A stretch of 64,000 nt of DNA from Phoronis australis (Eukaryota; Phoronida; Phoronidae). Position 1 is the stretch's first letter. Each line of letters starts with the position of its first letter. The DNA lies in the NCBI GenBank assembly GCA_002633005.1, contig NMRA01000013.1, forward strand, positions 1,657,095 through 1,721,094. Reading direction: 5' to 3'. This document shows positions 1-11,655 of this stretch, piece by piece. The notes under the pieces are model-generated. The model was given only the letters and a program-made list of their open reading frames with translations. It was not told the origin of the DNA and did no database searches. Both the position numbers and the translations under genes were made by a program.

Positions 1-637
1 GTCTCTCATTCAGCCACCTACCTCGTCATCTACAAGACCTACGTTCGTTCTCTTCATTTTTTCCCCACCCCCCATCCCGGGTGTCGGTTCCACTTTCTCT
101 TTGCTCGTATACATTTCCTGTTAGGTTTTTTTCAAGTTTTGTTTTCATGTTCTGTACTTTTCCTTTAAGCCCTTCAGGCAGTTTTTTTTTTGTTTTGTTC
201 CCTCTTGCAGGGCTATTCATTGTACACGCCTGTGGGCGTTTTTTGCATGCCCATCTTGCAGAGTCTTAGTTAGTTTTATCTATTACGTCATAATAAATGA
301 CAATATTCTCAATCCTCCTCTTGTTTTACTCTGCAACATAGCTCGTGGCGTACCCCGGGCAAAATAGATTACGATAAATAATATTTTTGAAAGACTGTTT
401 TCCAAATATCCAGTCATGGGCTTATTTTTGGAAATTCCTGGCATGTTTCTTAATCTTTTTTGTCACATTTGATTCCACTGTGTGTCACTCTGTAGAGCAA
501 CTTCATCGTTCTCTTTTTATACGCCCACATATTTATATGTGGTCGCATATTGTCATCATCTTAATGTCTGGGCATGTGAGCATCTGCCACCTGCTGTATC
601 TCCAACCCCCTCACAAGATCTTGAGGAGATTTGGCAG
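1..637. other. Intergenic, no gene seen
   Basis: AT-rich and pyrimidine-rich sequence with several poly-T runs. Short open frames occur on both strands but none shows a domain, a splice context or protein-like composition. A short dispersed motif (413-440, 'catgggcttatt...') recurs elsewhere in the window. Confidence 0.5.
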
Positions 638-1440
638 ATGTATTTTTATGAAGCTGACGACGGATAATAACGAATTTCGGACCTCTTCGACTACCACTGT
701 GCCCCCTTGTGGCACTTTTAGTTTTTTACGCTTACCTCTGTAGAGGTCCTCAACGTATTTTTATAAAATTTGGCAGTTTGGCATCTATTATTGAGATGAT
801 GTCATCTCTCCGTTTTCGGACGTATTTGAGGTTCTTTGTACCACCTATTGGCCGTTTTTACTGTTTTACTGCTAAAAATTTAGCAAGTGTATTTATATGA
901 ACTTGACAACAAACTACGACGACTTTCGGATGGACTGAACTACCACGTGTGTCCCCCTGTGTCAATTTTATTTTTTTTAACAGTCTGTATCTTCAAAGGT
1001 CCTCAACAGATTTTCATAAAATTTGTCAGATAGGCATCTATTAGTGAGTTGATGCTATCCTTTGGTTTTCGGTTTGATTTGTGGTATTTTGCGCCACCTA
1101 TTGGCCATTGTTACTGTTTTTGAGTCTTGTTCTTTGGTGTCTGCCTCTCTGTCAACCAAACCACTCTAAGGATGGTTGTGGAAATTGGCATGTATGTTCC
1201 TAATGTGAAGAGGAAGTCTGATTATGATTTTCCGACGGCTTCATCTACCATGGCGCCTCCTTGTGGCAGTTTTGTTTTTTTGCGCCTATTTTTAGTGGCA
1301 ATTTCATTTTTTCGTTTTTCTCGGATTCTCAAAAGTTTCTTGACAAATTTTTATGAAATTTGGTAAATAGCTTTGATGACACATACCAGTTTTGGAATGG
1401 ATTCGACATATTTTGCGCACTCTAGTGGCCATATTTATGT
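638..1440. repeat. Degenerate tandem repeat, about three units of 250-305 bp
   Basis: Three successive blocks share an ordered set of landmarks. A 'cccc(t)tgtggca' core lies near 702, 951 and 1256. A 'ggtcctcaac...ataaaatttg' segment follows. A 'cacctattggcc' (or 'ctctagtggcc') core lies near 842, 1095 and 1419. The order is kept while the sequence between has diverged, which points to an old tandem array and not simple sequence. Open frames inside it (for example 1127-1366) are by-products. Confidence 0.6.
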
Positions 1441-1737
1441 TCCAAATGAACACCCTAGAAGCACTCGGTTTGTGGGGCATTCGTGGGCGCATTTCAGTGC
1501 TCCTCGTTGCTCTTGTTTCATATTTCAAGGCTATTGTGAAAGCCCACAATTTTTCAAAATGATTGTCTGTTAAAGTTTGAGTACAAAACTTGGAACATGG
1601 AAAAGCGTTTATTTGGTGCTGCACAAAATTCCTCTTGTCCACCAAATAATGTGTCCTAAATTGGTGCAATTTTAGTGCAATTGTCAATTTTTATTTTCCA
1701 TTAAGCTTTTTCTAAGTCCCTATAATCTCCCCAACTT

Positions 1738-2165
1738 TCCAAGAATTGTACGATGACACTTGGCTTACCTCAAAATCCAACTGCTGCCTGCTGTTTTGGT
1801 AATTCGCCCTATTATGTTGCATACTCAGCAGATGGCAAAATTCTACAAAAGTTTTAGGTTGTATAAGTCACATTTCTTTTCCGATTTTCAAAGTTCAAAA
1901 ACCTAACCGCATTTAGTTTTTACAAATTATTCGAATATCTTATTAAAAAGTTTCAAAACCAAAATTTAAAAATGCTATTGTCACCCCCAGTGTGTTTCTA
2001 TGATGTGCCTGTTCTAGTGTTGATAACATGTGCAGCCTGAGGCAGTGTAATTAACTAATATCTTTGATTGTTTCGGCAGATTACGGGGCATGCACACTAG
2101 TCCAGTTGGCCAATCTCAGCTCAGGTGAGGCTGTTGACATAGGATTCTTTTCATGGAGTCCCTAT
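1738..2165 (+). repeat. Dispersed repeat family, copy 1
   Basis: About 430 bp aligning by eye, landmark by landmark, to 3782-4215 in the same orientation and to 11165-11655 in inverse orientation. Shared landmarks in order are 'gatgacacttggctta', 'ttttaggttgta(t/a)aagtcacatttctt', 'cagcctgaggcag' and 'taggattcttttcatgg'. No protein or tRNA-like head was seen, so a MITE or SINE-like non-autonomous element is the likely class. Confidence 0.7.
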
Positions 2166-3781
2166 GGAAGGAACAGGAAAGGGAAAATTGTTTTCAGTGA
2201 TTAAGTGCAGAAAAACATAGAGGAGTCCCATGTTTTACCACATTTTGTGCCATTTTCTTTGACGTTAATTTTTCACTTTGTCTTGTTTTTATTCTTTTCC
2301 CTTAATTTCTGCTCTCTTCTGAATTTTCTGCCTCCAACTTGCTGTTAATCGGTGCCATACTTCCATTTCCTGCAATTGAGGTTCTCAAAGGCAATGTCAG
2401 TTATGAATGGACCATTTTAGTGAAAATATTGCTATTGGTCAATTTGCTCAGGCAATGATCGGTCATCACAATGCCGTGCCAGCTCGGAGGAAATTCATGA
2501 TGCAAATCAGAAATCAGAAATAAACCTTGATGTGACTGAAAATTGGTATGAACAACGAAAAAGTTAAAATGGATTCCCCAAGTATTCAAGCCTATACTCT
2601 TCCAGAAAAGGAAAATTTTAAAAAAAATTTTTCCTTTTCTGGAAAAATGTAAGCATGCATTGTCACCGCCATGCTTCCAACAATTTAAGAACCAAGATAG
2701 CAGTGCCTTCAAACATTATTTTGAATTGCTCCAACAAAAAGTGGAGTCTCAGCGAACAAAATACATTGCCAATGTTTTGATTCTACCTAACTGTCCAATA
2801 CACATCAGTTTCTCTTTCTGTGATTGTTATTTTGACTTCCTACGGACCAGAAATTTTGACCCAACTAATTTCTTCCTGGAAGTTTTGAAGCAAGGGAATG
2901 CTAGAGGATGGTACAATGTGCCCTGTTGTGGAACTTTGTTGTTGAACAATTATCCTACCATCATTATTTCTGTATGCATATCCAGGGGAAAGCCTTGCGT
3001 TTGGATGAAGCACAGTTTGGTGGCTAATTGATAATTACACAGTGGTTTGATGCTGCTTGTGCGGTGTCAGTTTGCAAGTTCATTGTCTACATTTGAACTC
3101 CCGCATACAATCTGGAAAGGGCAAAAATCAGTCTCCAGTTACTTTTGTATTTGCCAAACAAATTATATCTTCATAACATTGTTCCTGAGGGTCCCTTCCC
3201 CTTATTTATAATATTAGTGAAGTATCTTTTTGGTTTTTATTTTATAACCTGTTCCCGAGGCCAAATGTGACCTTTTAAAGCGAATCTTGTTCACAATTGG
3301 GAAAAGAAACCAGCTGTATAGATCACGAACAAGACTGAGATTGTCGAGGGAATTAGCTGATAAATAATGAAATCTAGTGTTATCAGTTGGGTAGTTTTTG
3401 AAAATTGTATTTTAAGTAATCCTCATCACCGACCGTTGTCAGCATTGCTGTTCTCGAATGCCTTCGACATATTTTCACTATCAACATTCACTCCCCATTA
3501 ATTCTTGCCAAGTGCAATGAGGGTTGAAATAGTTGGTGCAATGTGCTCTTGATAGGCTGTCCATTACAAAAACCTGCTGTTTGGTTTCATCTCCAGAAAC
3601 TAGTAACCAAATCGAGTCTGAATCAAAGTATCAATCTAGTCCATTGTGAAGCGGACTGATGCAGTGTTTTGTACGATATCACGACAGGCAGACCAATTAT
3701 CTACCTCGGTTCAACGAATTACGGAAACCAACTGAATAACTTTCATCAGGGAATTGAAACTTATTGTAGGTGCGAAGAACT
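2166..3781. other. Intergenic, no gene supported
   Basis: Contains a 123-codon open frame (2660-3031, plus) with no recognisable domain, signal peptide or splice context; I read it as chance. A long AT-rich palindrome lies at 2600-2644. Confidence 0.45.
2600..2644. repeat. Near-perfect 45-bp AT-rich palindrome
   Basis: The left arm 'ttccagaaaaggaaaa' is exactly mirrored by 'ttttccttttctggaa' around a short A/T centre, so either strand can fold into a 16-bp hairpin. Confidence 0.85.
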
Positions 3782-4215
3782 GTATGATGACACTTGGCTT
3801 ACTTCGAAATCCAACTTTGTTGGTGGTTTGGTAATTGGCCCAGTTGTGTTGCACACCCAACAAAATTAATGAAAAACACAATATGGCACGTTTTAGGTTG
3901 TAAAAGTCACATTTCTTGTCCGATTTTTAAAATTCAAGAACTCAATCATTTTATTTTTTACGATCTGTTCAAATGTTTTATTTAAAAACTTTTAAATTTT
4001 TGAAAATACCATTGCTGCCCCAGTGTATTCATTATGGGTATAATTATCTAAGGAACGATAAAACAGCAGCCTGAGGCAGGGTGACGTAATTGCCTACAAC
4101 TGCATGGTGTCTTTGATCTTTGCAGCAGATTCTGCGGTACGCAAACTGGCCAACCGCAGTTGCCCAATCTCGACCAGTGAGGGTGTCTGAACGTAGGATT
4201 CTTTTCATGGTCTAC
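3782..4215 (+). repeat. Dispersed repeat family, copy 2
   Basis: Same family and orientation as 1738-2165, with the same landmarks ('gatgacacttggctta', 'gcagcctgaggcag', 'gtaggattcttttcatgg'). Divergence between copies is substantial, so this is an old family. Confidence 0.7.
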
Positions 4216-7200
4216 TTTAAATAACTTTTCTCTTAGTTCCTTGGCTACAAATGACAGTATGCAATGTAAGTTTTTACCAGGAATCCAATTTCAAAAGTCA
4301 AAAGCCATTTTGGTCCACAATATATCAATTGATTGTAGAAAATATTTTACTGGTGTAAAATCATCCTTATCACAGGAAGTGCTCTAGTCTACAAAAAAGG
4401 ACCTTAGACTGACGTTTCTTATAAACTGTGCCCGGGCAAGACTTCTTGGTTACAATGTTTCTTGTAAAAATCTATCGATGAGGTGCACGGCAAGCCGAGT
4501 TTCTCATGCTGCACGATGTCACTCGTGCTAGTCGTAACGGAGAGTGAGCAGTCCAACCATGCCAGTTCTTTGTTGCCATGGGTGGTAGGATTACAAGCTA
4601 GTGCTCAATTAGTGTACTTCTGCAGTGGAAGCTTATTGTTCTGGGTTGATGGGCATATCTTGTTCCAGTGCTCCTTTGTGTGCTATAGCTAATTGTAGTC
4701 TGAACAACATAGCCAGAAGTTAATGTAACCAAATGCAAAGCTGGGGGGTTGTTCAGTCCTGCATTTTTTAAACTCATTTTTAATACAAAAGGTGCAGCTT
4801 TGCAGTTACTATAAACAGCAATTTGATGTTGTGCACTTCTCATGATAATAAGGAGTGGGAACCAATGCTCAGTGATAACTGGAACAGAAGCAAATTGAAA
4901 AATTTCTGCACAACTGCATCAATAATGAAGTGTAGCAACACACTTTTACCTTTAAGGTTATCCAATCTAATATTATTCTGGTATATCAGCTCCTTGAACT
5001 ATCTTTGAATCATGATGGCTTGGTTTCCCAAGCAAAGATGGGATAACACCACATGGTCTTTTGATTGTAAATATCGGACAATCCAGTTGGACTTTTCGTC
5101 GAGAACGGGTTAGTTCAGTTGCCATCAACTAGGAAATATGGAACAACTTGCCTTGTGGGTATATCCTGGGATAAATATTTTGTAGTCTCACGGGGTAAGC
5201 TCTGGGTGAAAGTTGTTGCATCCAGTGTGATTAATGTTGGCATGGTAAAATTTCAGCAAGTAGGGACAGAATATGGCAGATGAGTGACCCGTTTCCATAA
5301 GTTTTTTGCAGTATAAAATATTGATGGATGCACCAGTAAACAACACAGTAGCAGTGGACACATGATGAGAAGACTGAAGGTCACCCCAGCCTCTCTTTGA
5401 AAGTCACTTGAGGAATAACTTAATGTAACTTTCAGAGCATTTTTACACAGTATACCTAATCTGTGCTTACCACTATCTAACACCTGTAGCCTTGACCAAA
5501 AACTTCTCCAGAACTTTTGATAATTTGAATAAATGTTTTATCATTTTTAACTTTTATATATCAATCAGATAATGTTTTGAGGAACAGAACTAGCAACAAT
5601 ATTAGAAGATATTGATTAATGGAAAAACTGACAAATTTGGCAATCTTTTTGTTTGATATTTCAAAGGGTGACATTTCACTATATGTCAACACTCACAATT
5701 TAGACTTTCAAAGCAATTTCATGGAGCATAATGCAAAATGACTGTGATGCTAACATCAGGCACTTCTCTAGTGGATTATAAACTGAACATGCTCATGTGG
5801 AAACGATGACTTGTTTTGTTAAGCTACTCTTTCTCAGTACCATGAGCTTAATTACGAGTCATGTCAGCCACCAATCAACGACTTGCTGTTTGCTTTGGAC
5901 TTTCAACTGGCCTCACGGAGTAGCGTCATTTACTCTAGATGTTTAATACACTACATTGGGTTATGGTCTTATTGGCGCATTAATTCTTATTTATTATGTT
6001 GGCATTTAATCAGTGATGGCTTTCATTAATTCCTGCCTTCTCCATTCCACATCAATCTGGATTGTGTCCCCTTGGAGACTCCCATATTCATTTTCCAAGA
6101 ATGAACCCCCAGGACCCCCTGACTGGTGTGGGCCAGTCCCTATTGATTAATGATAGTTTAACATTAGTCCTTGGTGCATCCTTGTGACATGTAATCTTGA
6201 GCAAATTTACTTATGACCTCAGATAGCTATGCACACATTGGTACTTTTTATCACAACTGAAAATTAAAAACAAGTCTGCCCCATGGAGCGAAATAGTCCT
6301 TTTATCTCTGTTGCGTAACCCCAATGGTACTTTCGTATGGAGGTGGATGAAGTTCATTGAAGTTCAGTGTTAACCAATATCTGTTTATCAGCTGATAAAG
6401 TTGTAGCCTGTAGTAAAATGTGCTTAAATCACCATGTTGGCCTATATTTCGCAATCCTTTTATGAGTTACTCATCCTTGAATACCATTGAAAGCCCATTC
6501 ATAAATCTCAGTGTGTCCTTCTGATTGGCTGGTTTTATTTGACAAGTAAATGGTTCACTTCCTGGCAGAGTTTCCAACCAGTTGGGTTACTACTGGATTA
6601 TGTGTGTCCTACATTTCATGTGAAGTTGTAAAGCATGATTGTCGATATTGGTAGTGATAAAAGAAAATCGTGATAATAAAATCTGAAGTAAAAGAATAGT
6701 AATTTTGATATTAATTCTAGTTGCTTATGAAAATTATGAGTGTCAATCATGTTAAACATTGGATTTCAGCCTGTAGGCCTATCATAGCGGTCTCAACAAC
6801 AAAAATCAACTTGGGTGTTGTTACGTCTCATTTAATCATCTCCTAATATGGTAAAATATCACCAGCATTAACTTACTCATAAACTGTGAACAAAATCCCA
6901 CAGATGCTATTTGCATTTAGGCGGGACCTGATTGTCATAGCGGCCCCTCAAATCCCTGACATACACCATAAGTAGACTGTTTATTGAAGTTTTTACCTTA
7001 GGCAAACATTTCCTGTCCAGGGTTATGCTGAAAGTGGACTGTTACTTTGTGAATGTTTCAACTCATCAGAATGAGTAAAGTTGTTAAGTTCCAAGTTATT
7101 TAAGTTACTTTTGACACAATGTCAAACAGTGGCATTATTCAATTTGTGATTGGAAACTCCTTGTTCCACTGAGTCTGAAAGTGTTTCCACTGAGGATTGT

Positions 7201-10200
7201 GAAGTTTTATTACACTTGCATGTAGTGAATTTATGGTCTGCACTGTATACTACTGGGAACCCCCCCCCCCCCATGAAATGCCCATTGAGTTAAAAAAACA
7301 AACACAGTGTGGGTGAACTAACCTAAAATTAAAAAGCACAGTTTATGCAAAAGACCGCTGTTATTTTCACATCAGCTGAGGCTATCATTTTCCGTTTACA
7401 CGGTCCTCTTTTCTAAATAAACGCCGGGGCGTCTTATTTGAAAGGCCTGAATATTCTCATTTTCGGAAGATACGCCCATGGGCTTATTTATGGAAAATCC
7501 CGTTCTCAGTCCAGGTTCAAACAAGAATGATTGCCAAAATTGCTGATTTTTCTTTATTGAAAGTCCCTGCATGCATAGGTCAGACTTGTTGTTAGATATT
7601 GGTCACTATCAGTTGTACTCCATAAATAACAATAAAGACCTAAATTCAGGAATTTTTACCTTAAAAATTTCTACCTGCTTTTTGATGTTAGAATTTTTGA
7701 TATAAAGTCACCTCCTTGTACTGAACTTAGTTGAAATTAAAATCATCCCTGTTAAGGAGAGGGTTGTTTTTCAAAGAAACTTGTCTATCTGGTTTATTCC
7801 AACGGTCTTTTTTGTCCAGCATCATCCACTATCACCTTCCATGCTGGAAGCAGTTACAACTGGAGTCATTGCACAACTGAATCATTGTGTAATGTGGTTA
7901 CTGTAAAGTTACTCTCTTCACAAAAGGAACTTAGATTAGCGTTGGTGATAGTACACTGGGATGCCTGCACTGGTTCTTGTGACCTGTCTATGAAGGAATT
8001 ACAAGGCACCTGAACCCGACCCCCCAATTTTTCTAATGGGTCTTACTATGTGCCAGTGTCAGTAGGTGGGCAAAACCTCATGTCCAGTTATTTATTCACA
8101 AATTGAATGCTGAATCTAGTTTTGGGCAGATCTGAGTAGATTTAGAGCTTCCTGTTTTGTCCTGACGAGACTGATAGCATCTAGAATAGTTTCACTGCAC
8201 CCCTAGTTTCGAATCCCTCACAAGTATTTCAAGAATGTGATAACACCTTCAGTGGTCTCTCAGGTTCATGTGACAGGATGTGACTCCTGCTGAGCCATTA
8301 ACTAGGTCGTGCGCTTGGCTTGGTTGTTGCATTCAGAGCTGTTCTTTTGTTGTCAAAAATGAAAATATGTCTGTCTTAAAACTTCGATCCTGTAGTATGA
8401 AATATTTGATTTTGGTGGATCAGTATCAATCACAAGTTTTATGACACCTGTTCCAGTGAAAAATTTTGTTTCAAAGTGATACAAATGTACAACAATATTA
8501 TTTCTCTTTTACACCTGATTGCATGGCTATTTGTTTGAGATTTTCAATGCGCAGCATGTTTAATTCTAGAAACTTAATGCTGAACATTTTCCTTTAACAA
8601 TGTTTTTCCGTTTCAGTTTCAATGCTTTCAGGTCCACAATAGGTGTCAGGATATTAGGTTAGGTAATTGACAATTAATTGACAGTATTACTGGTTTAATT
8701 TTTTAATGTGTTTACTGTAAAGTTGCCGGAAGCTTACACTGTATGAGTGGGCGTCGGAGCGTTAATAAATTGGCAAGTCACGTGATCTGTGTGGCGTCTT
8801 ATCACAACTGGTGTCTGGTATTGTCCGATACAAGTTTTTTGTTGACATAATTTAAGACGATTAATAAAAGAGTCTATGTTTGCCAAGATGGACCCGATGT
8901 AGAGCGAGCAGGGTATTTTTATGAGACCCGTGTTTGATATTTTGTTGTATGACTATTTGTTGTATTAATGAAGGCGGGTATTTTTATGACGTTTTGCGCC
9001 AGGTGAACAAGCAAACTATAGAATAACTTTATAAATATTACAACATTATGTTCCAATGAATGTTCTAAGTCAATAGTATGGGCGATCCCACAGTATTTGT
9101 CTCCTCCGTTGCAAGAAAAAAATATTGAGTAATTAAGTATCAATTGGTCTAGTTCAGTGTATAGTTTTTGTCGCTTTATGGTGAAGATATGACAGTCTGA
9201 CCTCTTGGTGGAGTTTAATAAAAATGATTGCTACTGTATTTTTCTGTGTTATGGATTGGGGAGGAGACAAATAGTCTGTGGAATCGCGTGTGTGCTCTTA
9301 ACTGCTTTTGTGGCCTAAATTGACCCTGAACTTTGTGACACAAAGTTGAACTGAATATGTGTTCAGTTATATTTTAAATTTTGTATTGCCCGTGAGTGCT
9401 GCTCCCGCAACATTTATTCATGCTGTACAAAAATTTGAATGCCAAGACTGTTGTGTTTCTGACTACGGTGCTGTGCGCAGTGGAAACTTTACCATAAGTC
9501 GTATTGTTTCGTAGTACAAACCAAGGTAATAACGGGTTGAAATTTTTAAAACTATTTTTTGAGAAAATAAACGAAATGAATGCCCACCTCATATTTTGTG
9601 TACAGTAGGGTAAAATGACTGTATCCGGGTGAGTGCATACAGTGTACCATGATTTTCAGTATAGCTCTTGAACTCTTTTAGTATCATGATGAAGAATTGA
9701 AATCTGTGTAATAATTGTGTTGATATTTGGTGAATTGCATTGTTTTCACTGTGCTCCTTCACACTCCCATTCAGGTAAGACCAAAAAAGAAAGTTGGCTT
9801 TACGGCGGGGTCTCTGCTTTGTTTTGGACAATTGAATAAGTGGTGCAGTATTTTTTAGTGGCTCACATCTATCTCAATGAGGTGAACGAAAATGATGCGG
9901 GATTTTTTTCTTAATCATCTCTTGGCAAATCAAACCTCGATTATGTGGCTTTGTGGAGCTTTTCAAATAAAACCAAGACTTTGGTTGAAGCTGATATGGG
10001 CAAGTAGTTTTTCTTCCATTCATTATTGAGTCAATGAGCCCCTATCTCAAAGTGAGTCTGGGTTAGAGAGCTGAACCAGCAATGGTTTTTTGGCCTATTA
10101 TGAATTTTCCTGGAAATTGCTTATTGTATCCTGTTCTTGCATTTTATCTGTGATGTACACGGGGCATAAAAATATGTTCACATGAATGTATGTAACTGTG

Positions 10201-11164
10201 TTGAAATATTAGATGTGCGAGGTTTATTTCCATGGCCTTGTAAAGATACTAGTGTACACAAACTGTTCTTTCCCCCTACACAGTGTTTGAGTACCTGTAA
10301 ACTGAGTGATCAGCAATATGACTACCTAAAGGCAGCCTAGCCTGAAATCACCTACCTGTCAAAGAAAATGTACTATTAGGGTACTTTGAATGGTGGCTAA
10401 AATAACAACTTTACATAATCCTCTGCAACCTTGATTATAGGTAGTGGTATGTCATTAGGGTTTAACTGTATTCATCACCTGGCAGAATAAGCACTACACA
10501 CAGAACAGCTCTCAATGTTGAGATTGTTAATATAAGACATAGTGAGGGAGCCCCTGGGGACACCCAGTTAGGGTATCTTATTGCAAAGTTTCCTGTCTCC
10601 TATACAGTTGCAGCATGAAGTATCTAATGCCAAAATGAAGTCGTAAAGCCCTGAGGACCTTAGCACAGGGTGTTTTTAAAATGAACCTGATTTGAAATTG
10701 ATTTATTTTGGCAATGCGAATTATTGTATCAGTTCTGCCTGCAGGTGAGAAGTGCAAAATAGATCTTTATAAGACAAAAAAGCAAGGCCGATCCTGGTCA
10801 TTTTGAGACTTGAAATCACATGGACCGACATGACTAAAAAATGTCTACTCCTATCAATTTCAGTCAAGGTTTTGCATTTTTTATGGAAGAGCTACACAAA
10901 GGCATGTAAACGAGAGTAAGCAAGGTTTGAAATGTCATAATTTACCAAGTGGTGAATAAAAAATCCCACGTCGTTTTTGCTCGTCTTTTCATGTTTGCAA
11001 AAGTGAGCCACTAAAATACACCGCATCGACTACATTTCAAAATAGAGAAGACCAGAGCCGCTTATATTTTTTGCCTTGCTACTCGTTGCACCCGAGACGC
11101 ACACACTGCTAATGACTGGTCAAATTGAGTGGCAAGACTCAAGGTTGAACAAATCGAGTTAGCG
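4216..11164. other. Long stretch with no supported gene
   Basis: About 7 kb of AT-rich sequence on which I find no protein-like exon with matching splice sites on either strand. It includes a poly-C run (about 7261-7272) and one instance of the short dispersed motif (7478-7500). Non-coding transcripts or distal regulatory DNA cannot be excluded by eye. Confidence 0.4.
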
Positions 11165-11655
11165 TGAACAGAATCCTACATTGACACCCCAACCTTTGAC
11201 ACCGTAACCTTTGACACCGTAACCTTTGACATCCTAACCTTTGACACCCTAACCTTTGACACCCTAACCGGTGGAGATTTAGGGCAACTCAACCGGTATG
11301 CATAGTCCTCGGAAATTTCCCAGTTTACATCAAAGACACCGGTGCTTTTGCGGTTAATTAAATCACCTCAGGCTGCTGATGTTATCATTTTCTGGGTAAT
11401 TAGACTCTTCATAAACGCATTTGGGGCACAATAGTATTTTTAAATTTTGGTTTTGAAAGTTTGTAAATGGCTATTGGAATAGTTTGGCAGCATGTGATTA
11501 ACATTGACTTTTACAACCTAAAATGTTTTAATTTTGCTATACTATGTTCCTCATTAATTCTGGGTGTGCAACATAATTGGGCTAATTGCCAAATCACCAG
11601 GCAGCAGTTGGATTTTGAGGTAAGACAAGTATCATGATTGTATAATTCTTGGCAT
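11165..11655 (-). repeat. Dispersed repeat family, copy 3 (inverted)
   Basis: Reverse complement of the family at 1738-2165 and 3782-4215. It shows 'cctcaggctgctgatgttat', 'ttttacaacctaaaatg' and 'gaggtaagacaagtatcatg' in the inverted order. Its 'aatcctac' end is interrupted by a 15-bp minisatellite at 11181-11269. Confidence 0.7.
11181..11269. repeat. 15-bp minisatellite, about six units
   Basis: Unit 'tttgacaccctaacc' repeated with few substitutions (gtaacc, atcctaacc variants). In the other two copies of the host repeat the corresponding position holds only a single short 'gggtgtc/ggctgttgac' segment, so the array appears to be an expansion inside this copy. Confidence 0.9.

Noticed and set aside
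2660-3031. 123-codon plus-strand frame
   Set aside because: No domain, no splice context, AT-rich composition like its surroundings.
11181-11269. CRISPR-like regular array
   Set aside because: Units are contiguous 15-mers without spacers in an animal-type genome; it is a minisatellite.
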